A DNA stretch of 64,000 nucleotides from contig DAIOCL010000001.1 in NCBI GenBank assembly GCA_036747335.1, positions 22,839-86,838 of the forward strand, in the 5' to 3' direction. The position numbers and the translations under genes were made by a program. A model generated the notes under the pieces. The model was not told the DNA's origin and ran no database searches. It saw nothing but the letters and a program-made list of their open reading frames with translations. Numbering within the stretch: the stretch's first letter is position 1; every line of letters starts with the position of its first letter. The stretch comes from UBA4660 sp002405435. Its GTDB lineage: Bacteria; Bacteroidota; Bacteroidia; Flavobacteriales_D; Sanyastnellaceae. Shown here in pieces: positions 1 to 7,221 of the stretch.

Positions 1-793
1 AAGCCCATGCGCCGCCCATGAGAATACCCGCACCCAGGAAGGCCACTCCGAAGAAGGCCCAGGGTATGGCCGGTGCCATCCAGCCCGTCAGGTCGCGCTT
101 CCACAGGCCTGCGACGGCGTATACAAAAGGAACGATGGTCGCGGCGAATCCCAGAAACAGCATGGGCGGATGAATGGTCATCCAATAATTCTGCAACAGC
201 GGATTCAAGCCCCTGCCGTCGCGGAAGGCCTCAAAATCGGTGAGGTACGAAGGATTGATGGTCCATGGCAATCCGAAATTGGAAGGGTGCTCGCGCATCA
301 GCAGGAAAGGATTGCTTCCAAACTGGTAGTCTCCGAAATAGACACCCAGCAGCATGGAGGCCAGAAAAGCCTGCACCAGCGAGAAAATCGTCATCACATG
401 CGGCTCCCATGCTCCGGCTCGCCGCTGAAGGAACAATCCCAGCACTACATGCCAGATCGTCCAAAGCAGAAAACTTCCCTCCTGGCCTTCCCAAAGGCAG
501 GAAAAGATGTACTGCATGGGCATGGCGTTGCTGAGGTGGTCCCAGGCATATTTGTATTCGTACAGGTGGTTAAAAAGGATGTAAAACAATGTGCCCACAA
601 TGCCCACCACCGCAACGGCATGGATGCGAAACGCCCAACGCGCCGCGCGCTTCAGCACCGCATCTTCGGGCCGGCTGCTCAGCGTGTAATACAGCCATGT
701 GGCCACCAGGGATGCCACAAATGACAACACCACAAGAAAGTTCCCCAGTATGCCCGGTAGCCTGTGTTCACCGAGGTATTCTATTCCGTCCAT
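1..793 (-). CDS. ccmF: Cytochrome c maturation protein CcmF/CcsA family, N-terminal part (gene runs off the left edge)
   Basis: Reading leftwards from the ATG at 793 the frame stays open to base 1, giving about 264 residues that begin MDGIEYLGEHRLPGIL. It is a polytopic membrane protein with the segments WEGQEGSFLLW and NYWMTIHPPMLFLGF, which are typical of the CcmF/CcsA haem-lyase family. The part seen ends at MGGAWA, just before where the family's tryptophan-rich haem-handling (WWD) motif is expected, so that motif lies outside the window. CcmF joins haem to apocytochrome c on the periplasmic side. The start codon overlaps the ccmE stop by one base, so the two are translationally coupled. 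It is the last gene visible in the ccmB-C-D-E-F operon. Confidence 0.9.
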   Translation of the reverse strand, partial: MDGIEYLGEHRLPGILGNFLVVLSFVASLVATWLYYTLSSRPEDAVLKRAARWAFRIHAVAVVGIVGTLFYILFNHLYEYKYAWDHLSNAMPMQYIFSCLWEGQEGSFLLWTIWHVVLGLFLQRRAGAWEPHVMTIFSLVQAFLASMLLGVYFGDYQFGSNPFLLMREHPSNFGLPWTINPSYLTDFEAFRDGRGLNPLLQNYWMTIHPPMLFLGFAATIVPFVYAVAGLWKRDLTGWMAPAIPWAFFGVAFLGAGILMGGAWA

Positions 794-1200
794 CAGTTTT
801 CCGCTGTATCAAGCAAGTGCTTATTCTGGTTGTATTTGGAAGGACATTTCATCTGTATGTCCGTGGCCTGAAAGCGGCCGTTCTCATCGTAGGCGCCAAA
901 GAGGTTTACCGACTCTGAACGCTCCAGGTCCACCGGCCTTCCTTCCCGGCTTCTGAGGTATACCCGTTGCGAAAATCCGCTTTTGTCTTTCATGCTGAAC
1001 ACCGTGAGGTTGGCGTCACGCAGGGGATCATTTTCCACCGGGTAAGCGGGATCAAAAAAACCCGACACCTTAAATTCTTTGCCCGGCTTTGCCAGGGCCT
1101 CACTGAAACTCACAGACGTGTTGGCCGCCGTGTAAGTAGACACAAGGATGGCCGACACCGCGGCAATCAGCACTATGAGTATGATGTGAATCTTCTTCAT
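793..1200 (-). CDS. ccmE: Cytochrome c maturation haem chaperone CcmE, Cys-type variant
   Basis: 135 residues: a short N-terminal membrane anchor (about residues 4-24) followed by an OB-fold periplasmic domain with the family core VSGFFDP and LFGAYDENGRFQATDI. CcmE takes haem from CcmC and passes it to CcmF. The classical haem-attachment histidine (HxxxY) is absent; instead the protein has CPSKY, with Cys119 and Tyr123, a CxxxY motif. Such Cys-type CcmE proteins are known from a variant System I in archaea and sulfate reducers. The gene lies between the ccmD-like gene and ccmF, nine bases downstream of the former. Confidence 0.9.
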   Translation of the reverse strand: MKKIHIILIVLIAAVSAILVSTYTAANTSVSFSEALAKPGKEFKVSGFFDPAYPVENDPLRDANLTVFSMKDKSGFSQRVYLRSREGRPVDLERSESVNLFGAYDENGRFQATDIQMKCPSKYNQNKHLLDTAEN

Positions 1201-1209
1201 GACGCACGG

Positions 1210-1431
1210 TTATTTCTTTCTCAGCGATTTTTCAATCCGGCTCACCTTGCGGTCAAGTCGCCACACGTAGGCGAGTATGCCCAGCAGGATGACTGCGGCG
1301 ACGGCAATGACCACTTTGATCTTGCCGGTTGAATAGAATACATCGTTCATGCGTTCTTCAAACTGCGCAAATGCCGGAATGCCGATGCACAAAAGGGCGC
1401 ACAGGGCGAATATTTTATGGAATGTGTTCAT
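1210..1431 (-). CDS. Small CcmD-like membrane protein of the cytochrome c maturation operon
   Basis: 73 residues from the ATG at 1431. A longer frame exists upstream but would lie deep inside ccmC. The protein has a signal-like hydrophobic start (FALCALLCIGIPAFAQ), a short periplasmic stretch, one membrane helix (about residues 37-54) and a basic tail, RLDRKVSRIEKSLRKK. CcmD is a tiny one-helix protein with a basic cytoplasmic end that helps release holo-CcmE from the CcmABC complex. Position between ccmC and ccmE supports this role. The start overlaps the ccmC end by 17 bases. Sequence identity to classical CcmD is not assessable by eye, so the call rests on size, topology and position. Confidence 0.75.
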   Translation of the reverse strand: MNTFHKIFALCALLCIGIPAFAQFEERMNDVFYSTGKIKVVIAVAAVILLGILAYVWRLDRKVSRIEKSLRKK

Positions 1432-2491
1432 AAGCGGTTTCCTGTAAACGGGAGATGCGGTGTCTGAGGTTGTAAAGCCAGTAACCGAAGAGTATCCAGG
1501 CAGCCACGGCGGGATAAAACACGGCGCGAAGTGAAGCATCGAGGTCATAACTCGAAAAAGCTGGTGTACCTTCCTTACCGGGATGCAGCGATGCCACAAA
1601 CTTCGGCATCACCATAAGCAGCACCACCATCATAACAAAGGCAAAAATGTTATACACAGCGGAGAGCCGCGCACGCTTCTCATCATCCTCCACCGTGGCA
1701 CGCAGCACGATATAGGAAGCATAAAGCAGAAAAACCACCAGCGCGCCATTCAGCTGGGGATCATTGGTCCACCAGGCTGTCCATGTAAACCTCGCCCAGA
1801 TACTGCCTGTGAGCAGACCCAGTATACAAAATACGAGGCCTACAGACACGGCTGCTGCAGCCCGTCGGTCATGCACGAGGGCAGTGACACCTGATTGCCT
1901 GTCAAGCGCTTCGCCTGATGGTTTGCGCTGAAGTTTCAACATATAGGCCACACTCTGAACCACGGAAATGAACATCAGAAAAAACATAGTAAACCACATA
2001 GGCACATGCCACATCAGGTTGCGAATACTCTCAAAAATCACCGGCTGAAACGGGAAGCCAAATGCGGTGTAAACATTGTTCTTCACTTTCACCTCACACC
2101 GACCCGCATCTTTGCCGGATGATATCGCCGCTGCTGCGGTGCGCAATGCCAGTGGTAAATAAATCGTTCCATCGGTATCATTGTTCACATAGACCGACAT
2201 GATGGGGGCACTCAGCGTATCAGGCAGCACACATTCGACCGCTAACTCATGGTCGCTCAGCGCTTGTACCTCCGTGCAGTAATAGACGCTGTCGCCTTCG
2301 AGGAAGGCCTGCAGTGATGCCGACGATTGGCTGAAATGGGTTCGGTAACCATATACCCTGAAGGTGTTGAGCCCGGGTTTGACCTCCCGCTTGTCGGTGC
2401 CTGTAAGGCCCGGCACCATGGGCACCCAAAGGCTGAAAACCGCCACATAGAGCAGCAGCGAGGCACAAATTACTTTGAGGACAGGGTGCAT
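1415..2491 (-). CDS. ccmC: Haem exporter / cytochrome c maturation protein CcmC with a large extra periplasmic segment
   Basis: 358 residues. One helix at the N-terminus, then about 115 mostly polar residues (roughly 30-145), then the CcmC core of five or more helices starting at IRNLMWHVPMWFTMFF. The haem-binding tryptophan-rich loop is visible as TAWWTNDPQLNGALV. CcmC loads haem onto CcmE. Usual CcmC proteins are about 220-250 residues; the extra length is the polar insert, which contains two cysteines close to YYCTEV and VECVLP plus one near GRCEV. Operon member downstream of ccmB with a 60-base gap. Confidence 0.88.
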   Translation of the reverse strand: MHPVLKVICASLLLYVAVFSLWVPMVPGLTGTDKREVKPGLNTFRVYGYRTHFSQSSASLQAFLEGDSVYYCTEVQALSDHELAVECVLPDTLSAPIMSVYVNNDTDGTIYLPLALRTAAAAISSGKDAGRCEVKVKNNVYTAFGFPFQPVIFESIRNLMWHVPMWFTMFFLMFISVVQSVAYMLKLQRKPSGEALDRQSGVTALVHDRRAAAAVSVGLVFCILGLLTGSIWARFTWTAWWTNDPQLNGALVVFLLYASYIVLRATVEDDEKRARLSAVYNIFAFVMMVVLLMVMPKFVASLHPGKEGTPAFSSYDLDASLRAVFYPAVAAWILFGYWLYNLRHRISRLQETAYEHIP

Positions 2492-2551
2492 ATTAATTGC
2501 TTGACTTTCATGCCAGTAACCAATTTTCTACGCTGCGTCACCGGCCTGCCA

Positions 2552-3262
2552 TTATTCACGCCAAAGGTAGGGAAACAACAGAGCAGCCAACAGAACCGCA
2601 CTCACAGTAAGCACCCCCATGACCAACAGCTGAAACATGTTTTCACTCCACGGAAGCCCCTCCAGCGCGTGAAGGCTGAAACGCACTACCGAAAGGAGGA
2701 GCGGTATGAGTACCGGAAAACCAAGAATGGCCATAAGTCCCGGACTGTTGCCCGCCTTGTAGGCCAGTCCGGCAATAAAAGTGACCATCGCTGCCAGGCC
2801 GATACTGCCCACGGCCAGCCCCGTAAAAAACTGCACCATGTCAGCCTGTTCGGTAATTCCCTGGCCGAGGAACAACAGAAAAAGCGCCAGTGAAAACGTA
2901 TTGAGCAGTAGCACCAACAGCGCATTGTACAACATTTTTCCGAGGATCACCGCCCGCGCGCTGACAAGGGTATAGAGGTAGAGCTGAACACCCTGACCTT
3001 CTGCCTGAAAGGTGCGCATGAGGGCATTGAATACGGTAAAAATGGCTGTAATCCAAACCAGGGCGCCCCAGGTGGCCACCTTGTCAACCCGCTGCAAGGT
3101 CAGGTAGCACACAAATACGGTGCTGATGACATAGATAACGATACCCGCAAGGGCGTGCCGCTGCCGAAATTCCAGCATAAATTCCTTTCTGACCAGAGCG
3201 GCGATTTCGCGAAACAGTAACACCCTGCAAATGAAACAAAAAAGAAGGCCGGTCATGACCAA
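2552..3262 (-). CDS. ccmB: Haem exporter protein CcmB
   Basis: 236 residues as drawn, with about six membrane helices and the family opening EIAALVRKEFMLEFRQRHALAGI followed by YVISTVFVCYL. CcmB is the membrane subunit that works with the ATPase CcmA and with CcmC in the release of holo-CcmE. No ccmA lies next to it here; the only ABC ATPase in the window (31395-32045) looks like LolD. The start is uncertain: ATG codons at 3262 and 3256, or a GTG at 3223, would all keep the membrane core. First gene of the ccm operon. Confidence 0.85.
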   Translation of the reverse strand: MVMTGLLFCFICRVLLFREIAALVRKEFMLEFRQRHALAGIVIYVISTVFVCYLTLQRVDKVATWGALVWITAIFTVFNALMRTFQAEGQGVQLYLYTLVSARAVILGKMLYNALLVLLLNTFSLALFLLFLGQGITEQADMVQFFTGLAVGSIGLAAMVTFIAGLAYKAGNSPGLMAILGFPVLIPLLLSVVRFSLHALEGLPWSENMFQLLVMGVLTVSAVLLAALLFPYLWRE

Positions 3263-3355
3263 GGCGCAATTTATCCGTCAACCGGTTGGGATGCGCAGCA
3301 CCCGCACCCAACGCCCCCGCGAAGCGCAAAGGGTGCAGGGCGTACCTTTAGCCCC

Positions 3356-4051
3356 ATGCCGGAGAAACGCAAAACGCTGGTCGTATTTACAGGGGCCGGA
3401 GTGAGTGCCGAAAGCGGAATACCCACCTTCCGGGGCAGCGACGGCCTGTGGGAAAACCACCGCATTGAAGACGTGGCTACACCCGGTGCCTGGCAGCGCA
3501 ATCCTGCGCAGGTGCAGGAATTTTACAACCTACGGCGAAAAAAAATCCTGGAAAGCCAGCCCAACCGCGGCCACCATATTCTCGCCGAACTGGAAACCTC
3601 CTTCGACGTGCACATCATTACCCAAAACATCGACGACCTGCACGAGAGGGCCGGGTCAACGCAGGTGCTTCACCTCCATGGTGAAATCACCAAGTCACGC
3701 AGCACTTTACCGCCCCATGCGGTATATTCCATTGAGGGCTGGTACCTCGACCCTGATGCGCGCTGCCCGCAAGGTGCACCGCTGCGTCCGCACATCGTCT
3801 GGTTTGGCGAAGAAGTGCCGCTGATGGAAGAAGCCCTGCGCATCACCTCCGGGGCAGACCTCTTTGCTGTGGTAGGCACTTCGCTTCAGGTTTATCCTGC
3901 AGCAGGACTTGTGCACGAGGTTTCTAAAGGAGTTCCGATGTATGTGGTTGACCCGGTGGTACCGGACATGGCAGACCGTTTGAGCATCACGCCCATTCGT
4001 GCGGTGGCTTCGGAAGGACTGGAAATCCTGCGCCGCCTGCTGGGCGAATGA
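3356..4051 (+). CDS. cobB: NAD-dependent protein deacylase, sirtuin (SIRT5/CobB-like) without the zinc cysteines
   Basis: 231 residues. NAD-binding GAGVSAESG (13-21), TQNIDDLH (89-96), catalytic His108 in HLHGE, and APLRPHIVWFGE all match the sirtuin fold. FYNLRR carries Tyr57 and Arg60, the YxxR pair that in SIRT5 and E. coli CobB recognises acidic acyl groups, so desuccinylation or demalonylation is plausible. The four zinc-binding cysteines of classical sirtuins are missing; only Cys137 remains in the whole protein. A TACCTTTA box at 3343-3350 ends five bases before the ATG, which suggests a leaderless or nearly leaderless transcript. Ends nine bases from a convergent gene. Confidence 0.88.
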   Translation: MPEKRKTLVVFTGAGVSAESGIPTFRGSDGLWENHRIEDVATPGAWQRNPAQVQEFYNLRRKKILESQPNRGHHILAELETSFDVHIITQNIDDLHERAGSTQVLHLHGEITKSRSTLPPHAVYSIEGWYLDPDARCPQGAPLRPHIVWFGEEVPLMEEALRITSGADLFAVVGTSLQVYPAAGLVHEVSKGVPMYVVDPVVPDMADRLSITPIRAVASEGLEILRRLLGE

Positions 4052-4060
4052 CCGCCGCGC

Positions 4061-5962
4061 TCACATGCCTTCGACCTCGGTCGAGCAGTTACCTGTGCCG
4101 AAGTAAGACATCAGCAGAAGCAAATCACCCACATTGACCACTGAGGCGCCCGGTGTAGCCGCATAATCGCCGTCGCAGTAATAGCCGGGCTCTGAAACAC
4201 AACCGAAGAGGCCAAGGAACAGGATCAGGTCGCTCACGTTGACACAAAAATCCTGCGTGAGGTCTCCGGGCACGGTTACAAAAATTTCTTTCTCCTGGGT
4301 AGTTCCTATGTCGCCGCTGGCATCGCGCATCCTCACATACAATTTATGCAGACCGAGCGAAGTGCCCTCCAGGTTGATGTTGTACTCCTCCTCCCACGTA
4401 GTGCCAGTAGCCGGGAATACGGTACCTGCTCCATAGCCTGGATCTTCGTCGAGAAAAAACTCTACCTGCTGGATATCGGGCTCAGGAGCCTCATCAGGCA
4501 ACACGTAAATGGTGCGGCAAATGGTGGTGGAAAAACCGCCGTTTGCATCACTGCTGCGTATCGAAAGGCAATGCGGACCGGGAGCAAGTCCGGCAAGCGG
4601 CGCGGTGAACGTAATCTCCGACAAGGGGGAATCATTGGGGTTGAATTCAGCGAGGGCTGCCCCGAAGGAAGGGTCGTCGTCAATAAAAAACTCAATACGG
4701 GTGACATTGGGCACCTGGTCATCGGCCTTCACCTGAAAATCCGACTCGCGCGAATGGCTCCACCGGCCATCTGATTGCCTGACCCGGTAGACGATACGGT
4801 GAAACCCATTGGCCAGGCCACCGGTGTTAACGGCAAAGCATGCCGTGCCTGAGACTCCGGAAACAGCAAAAGGTGTTCCGTTGCCAGGTCCGGGCTCGGT
4901 ATCGATAAAGTACTCGCCGCCGTTCATGGCAATGGCGTCGGGAGAAACGAAACTGACTGTCACACAACCGGCCTGACCGGAAACGAAACAGGGCGGTACG
5001 ACCCCGAAATTGAGATAGGGCAAATCGAGGCCGCTCAGGATATACGGATCAGCGCCGCCAAACATGCCCACCTGTCCGCCGTCTTCCGCAATTCCGAGTG
5101 CAGGCGACAATGCGGACACCAGCCATTGGCTATCTCCCGCAGGTGTGGCGCCGGCAAAAAAACTGAACGGGTTGGCGTCAAATACGTTGGAGAATCCGGT
5201 TATAGATCCCTGAGGCACATTGAGCCCTGCCGAAAACAGGTTGTTGTTAAAAACGCTGCCCGCGTAGTTGACCAGCTGTGTCAGATAAAAGATGTTATTG
5301 ACGAGTAAAGAATTGCCCGGGCTGCATGTGCCGTCAGAGAAAGTGTTGTAAGAAAAAATTGTATTGACCGAAGCAGCAGACTCCACGATGAGTTGGTCTT
5401 GAAATGGTGGTGAAGCCGACCCGAAAAAATTGTTGCTGAAGGCGAGATTAAAACAACCCGACAGGCTCAGGGCCGTCTGGCCGGGCGGCGCAGCGAAATA
5501 ATTTTTTCTGAAGGCGCTGAATGCACAGTTGTTAAGCATGGCACGGCCGATTCTGCAGTGCGCTACGGTGAAGGGATTTCCACTCACCATCAGCAGCCTG
5601 ACCGAAAGCCCGCTCAGCGTAGTACCCGCAGCCGAAGGCGTCAGGATAAGCGCATCAAATTCGGGTACCGCCATACCATCTGCATACACCACATTTTCGG
5701 AGAGGAAATAGCCCGTTCCGAAGAAGTGCAGTTTCTTATCAACGGTCACGGGCGGAAAAGGCGACAGCAAATCCGCACCACCGCTGCCGGCGATGCCTTC
5801 GATATAAAGGGTATCTCCGGGCTGCGCAGCCGCTATCGCTGCTGCCGGATCGTGGAAAGGCGTCAGGCTAAAAAGGTCGGGGTTCACCCTGAGGACCGCA
5901 GCACCGGCGTCTGAGACCGCCCCAAGCAGCATCAGCGCAATGGAAAATTTCAGGGAGTTCAT
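4061..5962 (-). CDS. Secreted beta-helix protein with three EYFID repeats and C-terminal dockerin-like EF-hand repeats
   Basis: 633 residues from the ATG at 5962; the signal peptide MNSLKFSIALMLLGAVSDAGA sets this start. Residues about 25-330 look like a right-handed beta-helix with recurring Asn-rich turns (SNNFFG, VNNIFY, NNNLF). Next come three modules of about 90 residues opening GGEYFIDTEPG, RIEFFIDDDPSFG and QVEFFLDEDPGYG. The end holds two dockerin-like calcium loops, GDLTQDFCVNVSDLILFLG and CDGDY followed by VVNVGDLLLLMSYFG. No type IX sorting domain is seen at the C-terminus. It follows the related gene 5974-7032 by 11 bases. Substrate unknown; a surface adhesin or polysaccharide-related role is only a guess. 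Confidence 0.8.
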   Translation of the reverse strand: MNSLKFSIALMLLGAVSDAGAAVLRVNPDLFSLTPFHDPAAAIAAAQPGDTLYIEGIAGSGGADLLSPFPPVTVDKKLHFFGTGYFLSENVVYADGMAVPEFDALILTPSAAGTTLSGLSVRLLMVSGNPFTVAHCRIGRAMLNNCAFSAFRKNYFAAPPGQTALSLSGCFNLAFSNNFFGSASPPFQDQLIVESAASVNTIFSYNTFSDGTCSPGNSLLVNNIFYLTQLVNYAGSVFNNNLFSAGLNVPQGSITGFSNVFDANPFSFFAGATPAGDSQWLVSALSPALGIAEDGGQVGMFGGADPYILSGLDLPYLNFGVVPPCFVSGQAGCVTVSFVSPDAIAMNGGEYFIDTEPGPGNGTPFAVSGVSGTACFAVNTGGLANGFHRIVYRVRQSDGRWSHSRESDFQVKADDQVPNVTRIEFFIDDDPSFGAALAEFNPNDSPLSEITFTAPLAGLAPGPHCLSIRSSDANGGFSTTICRTIYVLPDEAPEPDIQQVEFFLDEDPGYGAGTVFPATGTTWEEEYNINLEGTSLGLHKLYVRMRDASGDIGTTQEKEIFVTVPGDLTQDFCVNVSDLILFLGLFGCVSEPGYYCDGDYAATPGASVVNVGDLLLLMSYFGTGNCSTEVEGM

Positions 5963-5973
5963 GGGGCTGCGGT

Positions 5974-7032
5974 TTAGTTTCTTGCTTTTGATTTGACAGT
6001 AACCGTTACACCACCCGATTGGGTGCCTGTACTTTGGGTTTGGTAAAACCATGTACTGGGTATGGGCGGCATACCGCTGGCCTTGTAGGGTGCAGCTCCT
6101 CCCCACATACCCATGTCTTTACCGTCGGCCCCGCCCAGTACCGCCGGATTACCACCTGACACCGAAATACCCGGATTGGTTTCAAGCCTGTACTTGATAT
6201 CCGGACTGGGATTCATCGAGAAGCATACAATCGAATCGGGCAGGTAACTCGAACTGGCATAATTGAAATTGGTGACACCCCCGTAGAAGGTGTTGAGGAA
6301 GTTTAGGTTGCTCAGGTTGTGGCTCACGGTGAGGTTAGAAGAATTGACCGTATCAATAATTCCGAAAAAGAAGAGGTTGTTTTGTACCGTGGCATTCCTG
6401 ATCTGGTTTTTCGGATTGCCATAAAAAATATTGTTAATCACCAGTCCGGTCCCATTGTCAACCCGCAGGGAATAATCCGCCGAAGAAGTATTGTTGTTTC
6501 TCAACAGGTTGTTGGCCAGCACATAGTTGGTGCCGTTGTAGATCCTGACGGCCTCTGTCTCATTCACATCAATAAAACACTGGTTGATATTCGGATTGAG
6601 CACCGCGCCGGCCTGGCCGACAAAAACCTGCCCGGTAATGCGGCAGCGGCTCAACGTGATGTTGTTGGCGTTAATATAGACATCTCCCAATTCGAAACCC
6701 TGAATGACCGAACCTTCGCTGCCGGCGTTAAAGGTGACGACAGGAATGTGCGCGGGCCGTGCATCGGCCTGGGTGCTGTCGAGTGCGAGGTTTTCCGAAA
6801 GGAAATAACCCGGACCGTACACCGAGAGTTTTTTGGTAAATACCGGTGAGTCGTAATTGACATTGCTGTGGTCTGCAATGAGGATATCGTTCACGGCGGC
6901 TGCTGTCTGTGCAGCAGCGAAGGATACGTAGACGTTTGTGCCAGTGGCACCTGAGTTGTTTACCCGCAGGCGATTCTGGCCCCACAGCGAAGCGGCGGGC
7001 ACCACCAGCAGCAATAGCAGCATTCGTTTCAT
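5974..7032 (-). CDS. Secreted beta-helix protein, paralogue of its downstream neighbour
   Basis: 352 residues with the signal peptide MKRMLLLLLVVPAASLWG. It opens LRVNNSGATG and contains GPGYFLSEN, Asn-rich helix turns (LANNLLRNNN, VINNIFYGN) and GGADGKDMGMWGGAAPY near the end. The neighbour 4061-5962 has matching landmarks (LRVN, GTGYFLSEN, GGADPYILSG), so the two arose by duplication; this copy lacks the EYFID modules and dockerin-like tail. The two genes probably form an operon. No catalytic motif was recognised. It is transcribed away from the cyclase gene at 7222 across a 189-base gap. Confidence 0.75.
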   Translation of the reverse strand: MKRMLLLLLVVPAASLWGQNRLRVNNSGATGTNVYVSFAAAQTAAAVNDILIADHSNVNYDSPVFTKKLSVYGPGYFLSENLALDSTQADARPAHIPVVTFNAGSEGSVIQGFELGDVYINANNITLSRCRITGQVFVGQAGAVLNPNINQCFIDVNETEAVRIYNGTNYVLANNLLRNNNTSSADYSLRVDNGTGLVINNIFYGNPKNQIRNATVQNNLFFFGIIDTVNSSNLTVSHNLSNLNFLNTFYGGVTNFNYASSSYLPDSIVCFSMNPSPDIKYRLETNPGISVSGGNPAVLGGADGKDMGMWGGAAPYKASGMPPIPSTWFYQTQSTGTQSGGVTVTVKSKARN

Positions 7033-7221
7033 GGCGTTGCGTGTTGCGATTTAGAACCAGTGCAAAATAGTGTCGACGGCACCACAGTCAAGCCGGTGGA
7101 TGAGAATTTGGCGGCATTTTCTGAATACGCGGCATCGTCAGCCGGATTGGCGGTCTGAAGGTCCCGCTCCAGCGCGGTATGACCTTTCCTATCTTCGCCC
7201 TTTCTGCGATTACACATCCTT

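Noticed and set aside
170..724. 184-codon plus-strand frame
   Set aside because: It is antisense to ccmF, whose minus-strand translation has clear membrane-protein motifs.
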